A program made the position numbers and the translations under genes. From Nilaparvata lugens (Eukaryota; Arthropoda; Insecta; Hemiptera; Delphacidae), in NCBI RefSeq assembly GCF_014356525.2, contig NC_052507.1, forward strand, positions 49,603,660-49,667,659: DNA of 64,000 bases, in the 5' to 3' direction. This document shows positions 1-11,235 of the stretch, in pieces. The notes beneath the pieces were generated by a model. The model was not told the DNA's origin. It made no database searches and saw only the letters and a list, made by a program, of their open reading frames with translations. Position 1 is the first letter of the stretch; the number at the start of each line of letters is the position of its first letter.

Positions 1-20
1 TTAATTTGAACCCTCATTAA

Positions 21-737
21 GCCTTCAATAACTTCTATTGAGAACACTCAATTATTAAACACGGTACGGTATATCATTTTCAAGGCCTTCCTGGAACAAG
101 AAAGATAACATCATTATGAATGTTCTAAAATACTCTGATCAAAATGGCGGCTGATTGAAGTTTTACATTCAAAATATTTGAGTAACCTCTCATTTCTTCA
201 AAAACTAAAACTTCAATCAGCCGCCATTTTGGATACAAGTATCATTGAACATTTTATCGATGTCATCTTTCTTGTATTAAAAAGGCCTTTAAAATGATGT
301 ACCACACAGTGTGGTACATCAATTTAAGTGTGGTACATCATGTGGTACTCTGATCAAAATGGCGGCTGATTGAAGTTTTACATTCAAAATATTTGAGTTA
401 CTACTTCTCATTTCTTCAAAAACTAAAACTTCAATCAGCCGCCAATTTGGATACAAGTATCATTGAACATTCTATTGATGTCATCTTTCTTGTATCGATA
501 AAATGTTCAATGATACTTGTATCCAAAATGGCGGCTGATTGAAGTTTTAGTTTTTGAAGAAATGAGAGGTTGTAAATCAAATATTTCGAATGTAAAACTT
601 CAATCAGCCACCATTTTGATCAGAGTATTTTAGAACATTTATAATGATGTTATCTTTCTTGTTCCAGAAAGGCCTTGAAAATGATATACCGTACCGTGTT
701 TAATAATTGAGTGTTCTCAATAGAAGTTATTGAAGGC
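21..737. repeat. Foldback (long inverted repeat) element
   Basis: The two ends are near-perfect inverted repeats: the sequence starting gccttcaataacttctattg at 21 is mirrored by the sequence ending at 737. The arms, about 21-270 and 488-737, pair over most of their length, including an inner motif built on caaaatggcggctgattgaa. The spacer (about 355-480) carries a further direct copy of the left-arm core, so one arm has been partly duplicated. No coding sequence is present. A foldback or MITE-like non-autonomous DNA element is the simplest reading. The target-site duplication is not clear. Confidence 0.85.
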
Positions 738-1570
738 TCAATTTCTATGTTAGTGAACATCGTTATTAAATATTCTCAATGATGTGTTCCCAACAAATCC
801 ACAATGCCAGAACTCGGAATGAATTTCACAGACAGCTGGTAAGTTGGAATTGGAGGGAAGGGGTTAAACTGTCTCAAGTTAGCCGGTTTGCCGGTAGATA
901 GATGGAGAAATGTATAAAATAGTGTGAGGGTAATAAGAATCTCACTTCTCATATGATAATTCATGTATAAATAACAAAAGCTTGCACATTTCAGGTATTT
1001 TGCGAGTGGATCATTATTCACTGATTTCCATTGTTCATATAGAATAAGTGTCTCAACTATAGAGTTGATTCTGTAGGAGAGCTGAGCAAACCTATTTGGA
1101 CTGTTATGAGGAAAGAATGTTTGCCTGAACTTACTAAAGGTGGTGGGGTTAGCATCGGGTTATTTAAAAAAAGTATTTTCTTCTTTAAAATTATGATCCA
1201 TAAGTTTGGAGTTATAATCATTGCAATAATCTGATAAAGCCAACTTGACCTTACACAGCACCATAATTTGCATGTACATGTAAAGTTTTCATTTAATCAC
1301 TTCTTTAACATTCAACATTCTTTGCAATGTTAGCTACTGAGCACTGTAATGGGACATTTCGAATATCAGCATATTGCAATTTAAAAACGAAACCTTAACC
1401 TCCTAACTTTTCCTTTAACCTTGTGAATATTAGTGATGTGTATTATTGATAGTTTCTCATTAATAATACTTAATAAAAGTCGCCAGTGAAGAAACATGAT
1501 TCGTTTATTTTACATTTCAACACCAAGCCAAATCCACCAGAACCCACACATATTGGCTCATATGAATAAA

Positions 1571-1722
1571 ACCAGAGCAAATGCTCATAAGCAAGAGCAT
1601 GGAGCATAAGGTTTTGCTCATGAGCAAAAGGTAGAAGCAGAAGCATTTGCTCATCTTTCTATAAATAAGCTCTACCTTATACTCTTACCTTATGCTCCTG
1701 AACTCTGGAGCAAATGCTCACG
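1571..1722. repeat. Short imperfect hairpin with GAGCAAATGCTC motifs
   Basis: The palindromic 12-mer gagcaaatgctc occurs at both ends (near 1575 and 1708). Inverted copies of gagcataaggt lie between them (about 1602 and 1687). The whole folds into an imperfect stem. It may be a small MITE remnant; nothing else supports a class. Confidence 0.45.
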
Positions 1723-1962
1723 TATTTTAAAGATTTTTCATCAGCTGATTCGCTTTAGTAGCCTTACTTTGTTTTTATAGCTCACGGGAGCGCTAAATAT
1801 GCAAGTAGGGTGCACCACTTGTGTTTGCGTCGTCTGCTCTGTTTTCTATTTATGGATAGAGTTTTAGGTTAGTTGAGTTTGGAATAATAGCATGAAAAAT
1901 CTCTTTAATAATCTTCAGCATATTCTTTTAATATCAATAGCCTTCTATAATTGTCTACACTC

Positions 1963-3724
1963 TGTCATTATGCTACGTCATTACCTTATTTCTTCCAGTA
2001 ATGTGTTGCCCTGCTTGGCTGCAGTCTGTACAGCATGAATTATAAGATATATAACCCTTTTTGTGGTTCCTAGAATAGTTATAATACCAATTTCTTACTG
2101 GCTCTCCCAGGAGCTCCCGCCGTTCTCTGCTCTTGCTGGTTACTGACGTTGGCTGCTCCGACAGTCCACGATTTCTGTGACTGATTTGTTGAACTCCACA
2201 AATGCAGATGCAAAAATTTATCTTGCTGCAGCTTAATACTATGGCTTTGAGATTCTTCAAATCAGATTTGCTGTTACTGGATAATTTATATAAATCTCTG
2301 GAATGTATTATTAATATGTATTTCTCAGGGCTAAAGGTTCGGCCTCTGGTGGAAATTAGATAAATCAATTTATCCAGTGAACATGAGCTTCATTTATATC
2401 TTTATAATTTACTAATAAAAGAATGATTGAGTGAGCATATAAATTATAACATCAAAATTTAAATATTTTATCTGTGCATACTTAAACATGTAAATCTGAT
2501 ATATCGTTCTTAATTAATAGAAATCCCTTTTTGAGACTTGCGCAAGTTTGATATTAATTTCAATATTTGAATAACCTTTCGACAAGCTAGCTCTATAGAT
2601 CTTGTTTCACTCAAAGCACTGAGGGCGCCCTTTATATATTTCTTGTTAACTATATAACTCACATGTCAAAATTCACCAGATGATGATGGCAAACCGAATT
2701 CTTCCGTCATCTTAGGTTTTCTGATGGCTGAAGTCGTCCTCTCCAAGGGAATGATAAAATATCTGTATGACTCACGCCTTAATACAGCCTCACTGAGTCT
2801 TATGGAATTAATTATTGAATTTTAACTTAAACTTTTCAAATGTACAATTATTAACAGAAGGACTTTGTTATGCTCTATATGCTCTATAAAATTGGTGGCT
2901 GTTCCTGGTGAACTCTGGCAAGCAAGTAGGCTCTCATCTACCCCTATTCTCTATGATCATACTTCCGTATTCCTAATTTGCATATTATTTAAATATTCAA
3001 CTACTATGCAATTACATAATCAAAATAGTCCATGTCAATCTGCTAGGTTATAACATAAATATTACACGTTATATTTTATAATCACTCAAATTACATCTGG
3101 TACATGAACTGAGAAGTGATAACTTACAAATTCTTATCATTCATATGAATAATGAGGTTTATTTTTGAATCAACTCACTTTTACCGCCAGTCAGTTACTG
3201 CATTTTGATTTGCTTATTCCAAAATTACAAATGTATCCATGCACCTAATAGAATATACATACTTCCTTAATATTTTTATTCATTTTACATATTTTGTACA
3301 TGCTCCTTTGACATAATAAATATTTTTTACATTTATTGAATTGTTTTTCCTTTTACAATAACATGCCACGTGGTTACCAAATCCTCTGGTCACATTTTAA
3401 GTGAATGCTTTTTGTCTACAACTAAATTTGCAATAGGTGTCTGGCCAGATTTCAAATTATAAGGCTTGACCGATTATTTAGGTTGCCGACCAGTAAGTAT
3501 TTTAGAGCGTAACCTCAAAAATTCATTATTTTATATAATTGAATAAATAGCAATAAAATTCTTTTCTATTTGGCTGTTCGAATTGAAGCCAGGATACCTG
3601 TTATTATCTAATCTCCAGCTTGTTGATATCGCACCCAGCAATAACAAAGCAGCTGTTTGCTAGAGACCTATAAAATCTTTTCCTTTGGCGATTTTGCCAG
3701 TTATTCAAAATAATCTCTTATATA
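1963..3724 (-). repeat. Diverged LTR of GL retrotransposon, copy A (3' LTR)
   Basis: This stretch aligns block by block with the two intact LTRs at 31757-33745 and 41176-43175. Shared landmarks are the tRNA-like segment near 2010-2090, the 'ctcagg...ttcggc' block near 2325, the 'cttgcgcaagt' block near 2535, 'tttcgacaagctagct' near 2576 and 'gagggcgccc' near 2620. Divergence is high, with many substitutions and indels, so this is an old copy. Both edges are approximate. It is the 3' LTR of a minus-oriented element whose interior follows to about 6860. Confidence 0.75.
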
Positions 3725-4336
3725 AATGCCCCTGAATTTGAATTGAAAATATTCTGGGAATCAATAATGTTTTTAATACAAATTCTTCCTCTAACACATA
3801 AACATAACCTAAAATATCCGCCGAAAACTTTACAACTCGCAGACTCTTTCTGCATATGCCCCCCTGATTTTCATCAATATAATAACATTTTCCTCCTTAT
3901 CAACATGAAAATATCATAAATATAACATCTAAATTCCATTTCTCCCTTCTCTAACAACAATACAACATTTTCAAAGTTGCTTGGCAGTGATACCAACTTA
4001 CTTTCCTCATAACAACACATTTGATTCTTATACAATAAATCTCTTTCTAAATACATTCGAGTAACATTATTGGGCTCGTACATCATTTACAATTTTTAGG
4101 TCTCTTATTCTAATAATTTTCTCCAGATACAAGTACAATTTTTTGCTTTGCTATGTTCTTGGTTTTGGCTTCATTTGGTAACTGGTTTCACTTGAGGTTT
4201 TGGTAACAACGTATAAATAATAATAATAAATATATAAAACATCTAAATAAATATATATAAACATTAATTGCTACAAAGATAATACATAAAAAATAATCAC
4301 ACAACAAATTTTATCTTCTATCAGCTGGTTGATAAC

Positions 4337-4739
4337 AGCTATTGGCTTCGATCTATTGGGCATTTGCTAGTCTATGATTTCTACTTTCTCTCTTCATATG
4401 TCACAATTTGCTATTGACTTGATCCAATATGAAGGTAATTATCTTATTTTATTCTAAATATCCTATCTTGTGGCCTTTTTAAATCGATAGAGAGAAAACA
4501 AATAATTTAAAATTGTTCTTTGGTTTGTTGCAGGTATCTATCAGCTTGGGCATATTAAAAATCTAATTTTGTGACACAAGGCAACACTCCAATATTAAAT
4601 TCATTCAGGCAGGTCAGTATTTTGTTTGATAATATTGTTTTTATTTGTTTTCTCATCAAATTTACTTCAAATTCTATGATATGATTTGTAAAATTCTCTT
4701 TGCTATCTGGTTTCTTCTTGTATTATGTTGCTGCTGTAG
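4337..4739 (+). other. Antisense splice-like exons in GL copy A
   Basis: On the strand opposite to the GL open reading frames, an exon-like segment ends at 4434 with donor GAAG|GTAATT. A 99-nt intron-like stretch (4435-4533) ends in a pyrimidine-rich acceptor TTTGTTGCAG. Then come a 79-nt exon (4534-4612), a donor GGCAG|GTCAGT and a possible next acceptor TGCTGTAG at 4739. The same architecture, with the same 79-nt length, is present in copies C and D. No long protein is encoded across it. A spliced antisense transcript is inference. Confidence 0.5.
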
Positions 4740-4942
4740 ATTGATGTAGGTGGTTTGGCTATCGGTTATCAATGGGTGAGGCTGTCCTAATGATAATTTA
4801 TCTCCTTGAATTTAAAGCCCCGGTATCTTGTATACTTCTCCAACCTATTCATTGATCTGGTTCTATTTAATCCATAGTTATGTCTAATCAACTCATTGGG
4901 TTTCATGTCTCTATTTTTGTGTTTGTCACTATGATACTCATT

Positions 4943-5660
4943 TCATATTCTCAACTTACATTTATTATTGATCATCATGACCATATCAATAAGCAATTCA
5001 ACAATGCATGATTTCCAATTGACAATAATACCTTCTTTTAACAATAATAAAGCTTTCATCCTCACATTATTAACACAGACTCTAAGTAATAACACAGCCA
5101 TAATAACAATCATAATACAGTTACCCAATACATTTAATATCTCTTTCATAGCATATCCTCTCCATAGATAACAATCAGGTGCTTTTATTTTCACTTGATT
5201 ACTCTCTATTTCTTCTAATTCCACACAACATTTTCCATCCATTAGTTTCTCACAGTACTCTCCATCGTTTTCACTCAGGTAGCCATCATTAGTTGCAATG
5301 TTATTCCGTTTATTTTATTTCCCAGTAGCAGTCACATTGATAAGCAGCTTTTTTAAACCATATATGCCTCAGATGTATGCCATCGGTCTCCGTGTCATTT
5401 CTCCAACTGTCGTCCAGATCCTTCCCAGATTGGCATCCCGCCAATGCTTGAAACGGTTGTGGGGGTGGTGTCGTCGCACTGTTCCTCCCTTGGCACTTCC
5501 ATCTCTGGGCCTTGTGGTGTTGGTTCCTTTGGTCCTTCCTGGTGCCATCCTCTCGGTCCTCCATGGGGTCCTTGGCTTGCTGCAGTGGAGTCCATTGATG
5601 CGCAGGTGTGGCGTTCCTATTTTCCGGTAATGAATTTCCAGGGGGAAATAGTAGGCTCAA
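4943..5660 (-). pseudogene. GL C-terminal region: basic stretch plus hydrophobic domain (copy A)
   Basis: Read on the minus strand from 5660 to 4943, this matches the 3' coding part of GL copies C and D. The first part (5660-5310) holds the conserved 'MEDREDG..KDQR' and 'HLRHIWFK' blocks. The second (5242-4943) holds the unfamiliar C-terminal domain: a Tyr-rich 'APDCYLWRGY' lead-in, a hydrophobic run around 'VLGNCIMIVIMAVLLL', then 'LLLKE....WKSC'. A frame change or stop between 5310 and 5242 separates them. Substitutions relative to copy D are largely conservative, which suggests the domain was under selection before decay. No known family is recognised. A membrane-associated or env-like segment is possible but unproven. 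Confidence 0.65.
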
Positions 5661-5883
5661 TAGGGGTTGTTGTTCTTGGTGTTCTTTGAGTCCATGGTCG
5701 GTTTCAATACTTGGTGGCGGGGGTTGTAGTGGTGAGTTTTAGTGTTTGATGGTGGGTTGCTATGGTAGTTGGCTTGTTCTTTCTGTTGATTAAATCCTAT
5801 TGCATGTTCTATTGTGTGATTCATTTTTATTTGTGTTGGTGATATATTGTCTCTATGATCAGTATGCTCTTGTTGTGGGTTTA

Positions 5884-6859
5884 TTATAGTTGCATGTTCG
5901 GTGGTTTTGTGCTTTCTTGTGGCTGATTATAGTTTCTATTATAATTATTATTAGTATATCTGGTATTTGTATTCAAACGGTCACAGCCATCATAATAATT
6001 CCTTCGGTCTCCCTGTTGTGAATAATGGTTTATTGAGCAATTCTGAAAATTCCCATTATTTCTGTTATTACTCCGATTCTGGTCATTGTGACACTCAAAA
6101 CGAGGTGTCATTTGGGGATGATCATATGGCGGTGATTCATAGAATTGGCCAGCATACCAATTAGCATTTGAGTTATGATGATTTTGAATGTATGAACGGT
6201 GGTTTGACATTGCCATCACAGATTGTATACCGTATAAATGATTCATCAAATGTTGGCAACCAGTTATTGGCTGTGTAGCCAATGCTGTTTTAACTCGCAA
6301 AGGTAGTTTTTTCAGGATGATATTTGCTAAGGCAGAATCATTAATCAGCTCCTCCAACTGAGCATTTTTAATTTGAAGTGTGGCAAGAAAATTGATATAT
6401 GTGTCATCTGTCCTAGGATTAAATTCACAAGATATAATATTGGCTAGTGTATCCATTTGTCCATTTTTATTCCAATATTGTTCCAGGAAAGCAGTGATAA
6501 ACTCATCCAACGACAAAAACTCATGTGCTCTACTCCAGAAAAACAACAGGGGTTCACCACTCAGCAAGCTGGTCAATTGGAGTCACCACATATTCCAAGA
6601 GGTGGGTGTTAGGGATTGTACCAATTTCATTTGATCTATGAATGATTTCGGCTGTAGGTCGCAATCGGTATTATCAAATCTGCCTAGTCCATTCAGTTGA
6701 TTCATTTGACTGAATTCTATGAGGTTTTTGTTGGACCTGATTTCCTAATTCTATTATTTTATCCTGCATTATTTGCCACTGATTATTACTTAGTATGTTA
6801 CTTACTGAGTATCTCTTTACTCTCAATAGGCTGTGGCAGCATAGTAAGAGGTCCACCAA
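5884..6859 (-). pseudogene. GL gag, capsid-like part (copy A)
   Basis: Minus-strand capsid-type gag. The 230-residue open part (6576-5884) contains 'LTSLLSGEPLLFFWSRA', 'SLDEFITAFLEQYW' and 'ALATQPITGCQHLMNHLYGI', the layout of retrotransposon gag capsid domains. An Asn/Arg/Tyr-rich tail follows. Upstream, 6663-6859 encodes the FDN...FI.Q stretch and the end of the coiled-coil region ('NNQWQIMQDKIIELGNQ'), interrupted by a stop. The coiled-coil N-terminus present in copy C is missing because homology ends near 6860 at the Pao/BEL junction. No CCHC zinc knuckle is seen. Confidence 0.75.
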
Positions 6860-6950
6860 TCAGATAATGACCAAGAGTCAGGACTGTGGCGGCTTCAGTA
6901 GGCTGTGAGGACAATTCAGTGAGCGAGCGGCTGTTCAAGATGCTTTCTAT

Positions 6951-7427
6951 TCATGTGAAAATTGTGGTGTATTCTCCATAAGTGAGGGGTGCATCATCTA
7001 TACAGTGGTGTAGCAGATTCTTGGCTGACTTGACGGCGGCCTCCCAGAGGCCACCATGATGTGGAGCATAGGGGGGAATCAATTTCCAATTTATTCCATG
7101 GTTTGCCAGAAAACAATTCAAATCTGAGGGAAACAAACTCATGAGCCTTGACACTTCTTGTAGCTTTTTAGCAGTAGCAATGAACGTTTTAGCATTATCA
7201 GAAAATAAAGTATGGGGCATACCTCTTCAGGCAATGAAGCATAGGAGAGCAGCCATGAATGTGTTGGTTAACATTGAGGACAGAAACTCCAAGTGTGTAG
7301 CTGAGTGAGGAGGTAGTGGCAGTGCAACAGTGGGAATCCCCAGTGATGCAGACATGAACATTTGTCTGTGCTGCAGATCAAACAGTGGTGCGGTCATCAC
7401 CAGATGAAGTGAGGTGGCGGTCATCAT
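6951..7427 (-). pseudogene. Pao/BEL integrase core, broken
   Basis: Minus strand. It reads 'ATHLEFLSSMLTNTFMAALL' and then, past an in-frame TGA at about 7224, 'RGMPHTLFSDNAKTF' and 'GINWKLIPPYAPHHGGLWEA'. These are the hallmark integrase motifs of Pao/BEL elements: the second catalytic Asp lies in SDNAKTF and the PPYAPHHGGLWE block holds the Glu. The region upstream of ATHLE is degenerate, and no zinc-binding HHCC domain is seen. The fragment stops near 6951. It would insert retroelement cDNA; this copy is dead. Confidence 0.85.
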
Positions 7428-7836
7428 TCAGCAAGTGGTGAACCAGCGTGGTGACAATAGTGAGCAGCAAGTGGTGACCCAGCAAGATGTCAATGGCAGG
7501 CGGTGAGAGTCTGTAGATCAACCCAGAGGTGCGGAGGCAGCGGTGACTCAAAGACAGGAACATCCAAAGCACAGGTGGCATTATTTCTAGAAGAGGTGTG
7601 TGGAAGACTTAAAACTGTAGGAAACCGTGAAACAGAAGGTATTACGAAGCAGTTGTCTTTAGATCTTGGCAGAATCTGGTGGTACATCTGCTTACAATCG
7701 TTTCCATCCTTACTGGAAACTTCGCAGACAACACAAAATTTTCTGGCTAGGATCATTGTTTTTGAAGATGGTGTGATGCGGAATTACATAGTTGACAGTG
7801 GAATTGGAAAGCACTAAGTGTCCAAATTCTTGATAT

Positions 7837-8640
7837 TCATTCATGAAATTGGAGGATCCACTCCAGCTTTGAGGATTTATCCAGACGTTTTAACAGACCA
7901 AGATGACTTCGGTAAGCCTGTTTGCAGTTTGAGGCAAGAGGGAGTGCTTCAGGTTTGAATGGAAGTGCGACTACATATCTTCCTCCATCATTGCGGTAGG
8001 TGGTGGCTTTATACAATCTTTCACATTGTTCATCAGCGGGTGATGAAATTTTCACATCTGAGCAGATGTCTTCGGTTTCCCAGAATTTGTTCATAACAGT
8101 AGAGAGTGGTTCTTCTTGTGCAAACATGGTGCATATCAATTGCATTTCTTTGAGTGGTGCGAGTGAATCTTCAACATTTAGTCTCCCACATAACACATAA
8201 CCAAATATGGTAGAGAATGCGGTAGGATTTTCAGGTATAATACAATGTCCTGATGTCACGAAAACATTGGGATATATGTCAGCTCCAATCAACATATCTA
8301 TTCTGGCGGGCTGGTCAAAAGTGGGGTCAGCAAGGTCAAAATGAGAGAGGGAATTCTTCAGCTCACTGTTGATAGGGAATGTGGGAAAATCTTCAGCTAT
8401 TTGTTCCAATACTAGAGCGTCAGTTTCAAGGGCAGTTTTGAATTGCGGTCTAGACAGTAGTGTCAGGTGTGCGGTGCCTTTTACAGCAGTTCCTAGCTCA
8501 GAGATGCCATTGAGCAGAATTTGTGCGGGTGTAACTTTCAATTCAAGTTGCTCGGCAGCTTTTGTGGTGATGATGGATCTCATGGAGCCACAATCTAGAA
8601 TGGTGCGCAGAAAATGTTGTTAATTGTACTGATTAACGAC
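7837..8640 (-). pseudogene. Pao/BEL aspartyl protease region (DUF1758-like)
   Basis: Minus strand. The catalytic-type 'RTILDCGSMRSII' lies at the start (about 8610-8575), preceded by a frame change from the gag frame near 8630. 'MLIGADIYPNVF' follows about 90 residues later, matching the LGAD block that follows the DxGS motif in Pao/BEL peptidase regions. The downstream part ends in 'NDGGRYVVALPFKPEALPL' and 'SHLGLLKRL', typical of the linker before the reverse transcriptase. The reading frame then stops and the RT is missing. Confidence 0.8.
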
Positions 8641-9300
8641 AGCAACTATAGCTTTGCCTAACAGGGCAGAGGCATGAATGGCCTTAACTTGAGCACAGCC
8701 ACTGAAAACGTCTGGAGCAGTGGCAGAGGACACAGGAGTCATAACTAAGCTGGTTGAGACTGGCGGCGGCCTGACAGATGCAGCAATATTATTGGCCACG
8801 GGTGGTGACGCAGCAGGCAGAATGTAGTTAGTAGATATCACCAAAGAGACAGCAGCCAAGGGCGGTGTAATAATAGAAGAGGTGTGATTACTTACAGCAT
8901 TGGTTGAGTGCACATTAGCAGGACCAGGGGCAGACAGCAAACCATAAGCAGCCGGCGGCTTTTGCATAGCAGTTCTGGTTGGCAATTGAGGCTTTAGAAA
9001 TGCATTGATAGCAGAGAAACTTGTAGCGGTACTTACTTGAGCGGTCTTGTCTTCCACCAATTCAATTCAGTCAAATATTTCTTGAAACTGTGCGGTCAAC
9101 TCAGTGAATTCTAGAGCTTGTGCTGGTATTAAATTGTTTTGGTCAATTGTTCAAATTCATCGATCAGCTTGCTAAACTTTTGATTGTAATCCAAGTATAA
9201 ATCACACAATTCTATTGGCACATTATCCTGATATTTTCCTGAAAGTGATAGAATGGATTAATTCAATCTTCTCAGTCTATTGAGCGGTGTACAGATTCCC
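8620..9300 (-). pseudogene. Pao/BEL gag fragment
   Basis: Minus strand. A 146-residue open stretch (9060-8620) is rich in Ala, Pro, Ser and Thr and runs directly toward the protease, ending '...LLGKAIVAVVNQYN' before the frameshift. Upstream (about 9300-9130), broken reading contains 'TPLNRLRRLN', 'CDLYLDYNQKFSKLIDEFEQ', which fits the N-terminal helical region of Pao/BEL gag. Much of the expected gag middle is missing. Assignment rests mainly on position before the protease. Confidence 0.6.
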
Positions 9301-9561
9301 ATGTTGATAAAATATGTAGATACTTGCGGTAACACTTCAAAAAATAGGTTATGTTGATGTACTGACAATTGATGATGTCGATAGCTAGTTCATTCGATAG
9401 TCACAATCGATACTCTGAAGTCGATAGCAAGTTCATTTGATAGTTACAATCGATACTCCGTGAATAATTGATAGTCAATATTCATAGTTCAATTCAATAT
9501 CTAACCTCTAACTTTTTCAACTTGATGCATAATTTTTTATACTCACACTCTTTTTACATAT

Positions 9562-9605
9562 ATCCATAGGTCTCTTGGTTCACTTTCATCCGGCCCGGAG
9601 GACCA
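9562..9605 (-). other. Primer binding site with extended tRNA-Tyr-like sequence
   Basis: The plus-strand 18-mer at 9588-9605, atccggcccggaggacca, looks like the CCA-terminated 3' end of tRNA-Tyr. Its complement would be the primer binding site of the minus-oriented Pao/BEL element, 10 nt after a TGTTAT...-type LTR edge at 9615. The resemblance continues past the usual 18 nt: 'atccataggtc', 'ggttca' and the acceptor arm from 9562 on match the anticodon-arm, variable-loop and T-arm side of eukaryotic tRNA-Tyr. The tRNA comparison is from memory. Confidence 0.6.
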
Positions 9606-9650
9606 GGGTTTTTTTGTTATGGCCACCGAGGTGGGCGCAATAACAAATTA

Positions 9651-10198
9651 CTTAGTAGCTTCTACTGGTGGAGCCAGGTTGGACTGAGTAAACACAAATT
9701 GAAATGAATACACAATCATTAATAATCAAAGTACCAGACCAACAATAATTTGATCAAATGAATTACTCAAACAAATAAATCAAGTTCAATACAACAAGGT
9801 GGTGTAAAACAAAGTCTTTCATACAAAGGCGGGAATCCCAGTACAGTAGGTGGAAGCACAACTTGCTTAGTTCTATACTGTCTTTATGAATTATACTCAA
9901 CAATAATAAGTCTCAGGTTGATATTGAAGCGGTATCAAAGTAAAAAAACACTAGGAGTGGATTAATCTTGTAGAGAATCGACATGAATGTAACTTGGAGT
10001 GGGAAAACGACACAAGACATAGCAGGAAGCAGGATCGACTTTCCACTGAGCTGATTGAACAATGACTCGAGAACGACTCCTTCAAAAGAATGGTTCCTTG
10101 GCGAACAATAATTCAAATAGCTATAGTTCAAATAAATAGTATAAATATGGTTCAATAGATAGTTCAAATGTAGGAGCTAGAGGCAGTGCTTGTAGCAG
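9651..10198. other. Probable Pao/BEL LTR or leader, no gene
   Basis: No coding sequence is recognised. By position it would be the 5' LTR of the minus-oriented Pao/BEL element, but I could not find a second LTR copy in the window or a target duplication, so the outer edge is unknown. Confidence 0.35.
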
Positions 10199-11235
10199 TT
10201 ACTTACCACAACTGGTTGGTGGTAAAAAGTATGAGTGTATTGCAGTTATTAGCCCAGTCAATAAAGGTTTTTTCGATCCAAAAATCAAATAAAATCTGAA
10301 TCTCCAACCATCGATAGAACCCTCCAGGAGGGTCAATCTCTCAAAAGTCCCAAGAAATCCCCTTGGAGCTTTCCCCCCTAGCAACCATCAAAGTTGAAAA
10401 ATGCAGGTAATCACGGAAAATATTATCTCTCTAACCATTGATTGAAAACAGTTCTATTATATGTCATTCAATGTGTTACATTATGGACTATAATATTAGT
10501 TATATTCATTCTTCCAATAAAACCTGCAATTTTCTTGAAAAAATAATATATATGTGAAAATTTAGGGGGTTTTGCTATTTGATTTTTTTGTTTTCTTTGA
10601 TTAACTACGGAGAATGTGATTTTAATGAGGAATGAGACAAAGAATAAATGCAGCCACTCTCATTTCAAATCTATTGATGTATATTGTTATGTATTTATGA
10701 TTATAGATAAAGAATAAATGCAGCCACTCTCATTCCAAATCTATTGATGTATATTGTTATGTATTTATGATTAGATTTGATGCCGTGGAAGGGGAAACAG
10801 TCGACGCGGTACCGCGCGGCTGACTCACTTTGCCATAGTAAACAGCAAACTGGGAATCAATTATCTTTGTAGGCTAACCATTAATCGGAAAAAAATCTAT
10901 ATAATATATCATTCAATTCATGACATTATGGACTATCATATCAGTCGTATTCATTTCCTCAATGAATCAAACAGTTTGCTTGATAAAATAATATATATGT
11001 AAAAATTTAGGGGTTTTTCAATTTGAATTTTTTTTTCTCTGATTAACTTTGAAGCAAGTAATTTAAAAGAAAAATGAGATTAAAAATTAATGTAGTTACT
11101 TCCATTGCGAATTCATTGATGTGTGTTATTATGTATTCGTGTTTTAAGTTGATGCTGTGAAAGGGGAAACAGCCAACATGGCTGACTCCCTTCACCATAG
11201 TGAACAGAATAGTACTGCTTTCTACATTGCATCTC
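10199..11235 (-). repeat. Dispersed repeat R, minus copy, with internal tandem units
   Basis: This aligns in reverse with 18965-19806. Its start (10199-10384) encodes on the minus strand 'GKAPRGFLGTFERLTLLEGS', shared with the plus copy. Beyond it come two diverged units of roughly 450 bp (about 10390-10860 and 10860-11235), each with a 'tttaggggttt' block, an 'aataaatg.agc.actctcat' block and a GC-rich 'ggaaggggaaacagtcgacg' block. Inside unit 1, a 70-bp segment starting at 10639 is tandemly duplicated at 10709 with a single visible mismatch. The class is unknown. Confidence 0.75.

Larger units (their letters stand above)
6865..9650 (-). mobile_element. Pao/BEL LTR retrotransposon remnant
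   Basis: In minus-strand order it holds a possible 5' LTR edge (near 9615 and upward), a tRNA-Tyr-type primer site (9588-9605), a gag fragment (about 9300-8620), an aspartyl protease/DUF1758-like domain (8640-7837) and an integrase core (7427-6951). The reverse transcriptase and RNase H that belong between protease and integrase are absent, so there is a large internal deletion near 7430-7830. The left edge abuts GL copy A at about 6860. That junction joins two unrelated LTR elements in the same orientation. Confidence 0.8.

Noticed and set aside
776..1021. 81-codon minus-strand open frame
   Set aside because: No motif, AT-rich context, no conservation visible in the window.
5298..5689. Plus-strand open frames opposite the GL coding region
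   Set aside because: They are shadows of the minus-strand basic/Pro-rich GL protein. The minus reading matches copies C and D residue by residue, the plus reading much less.
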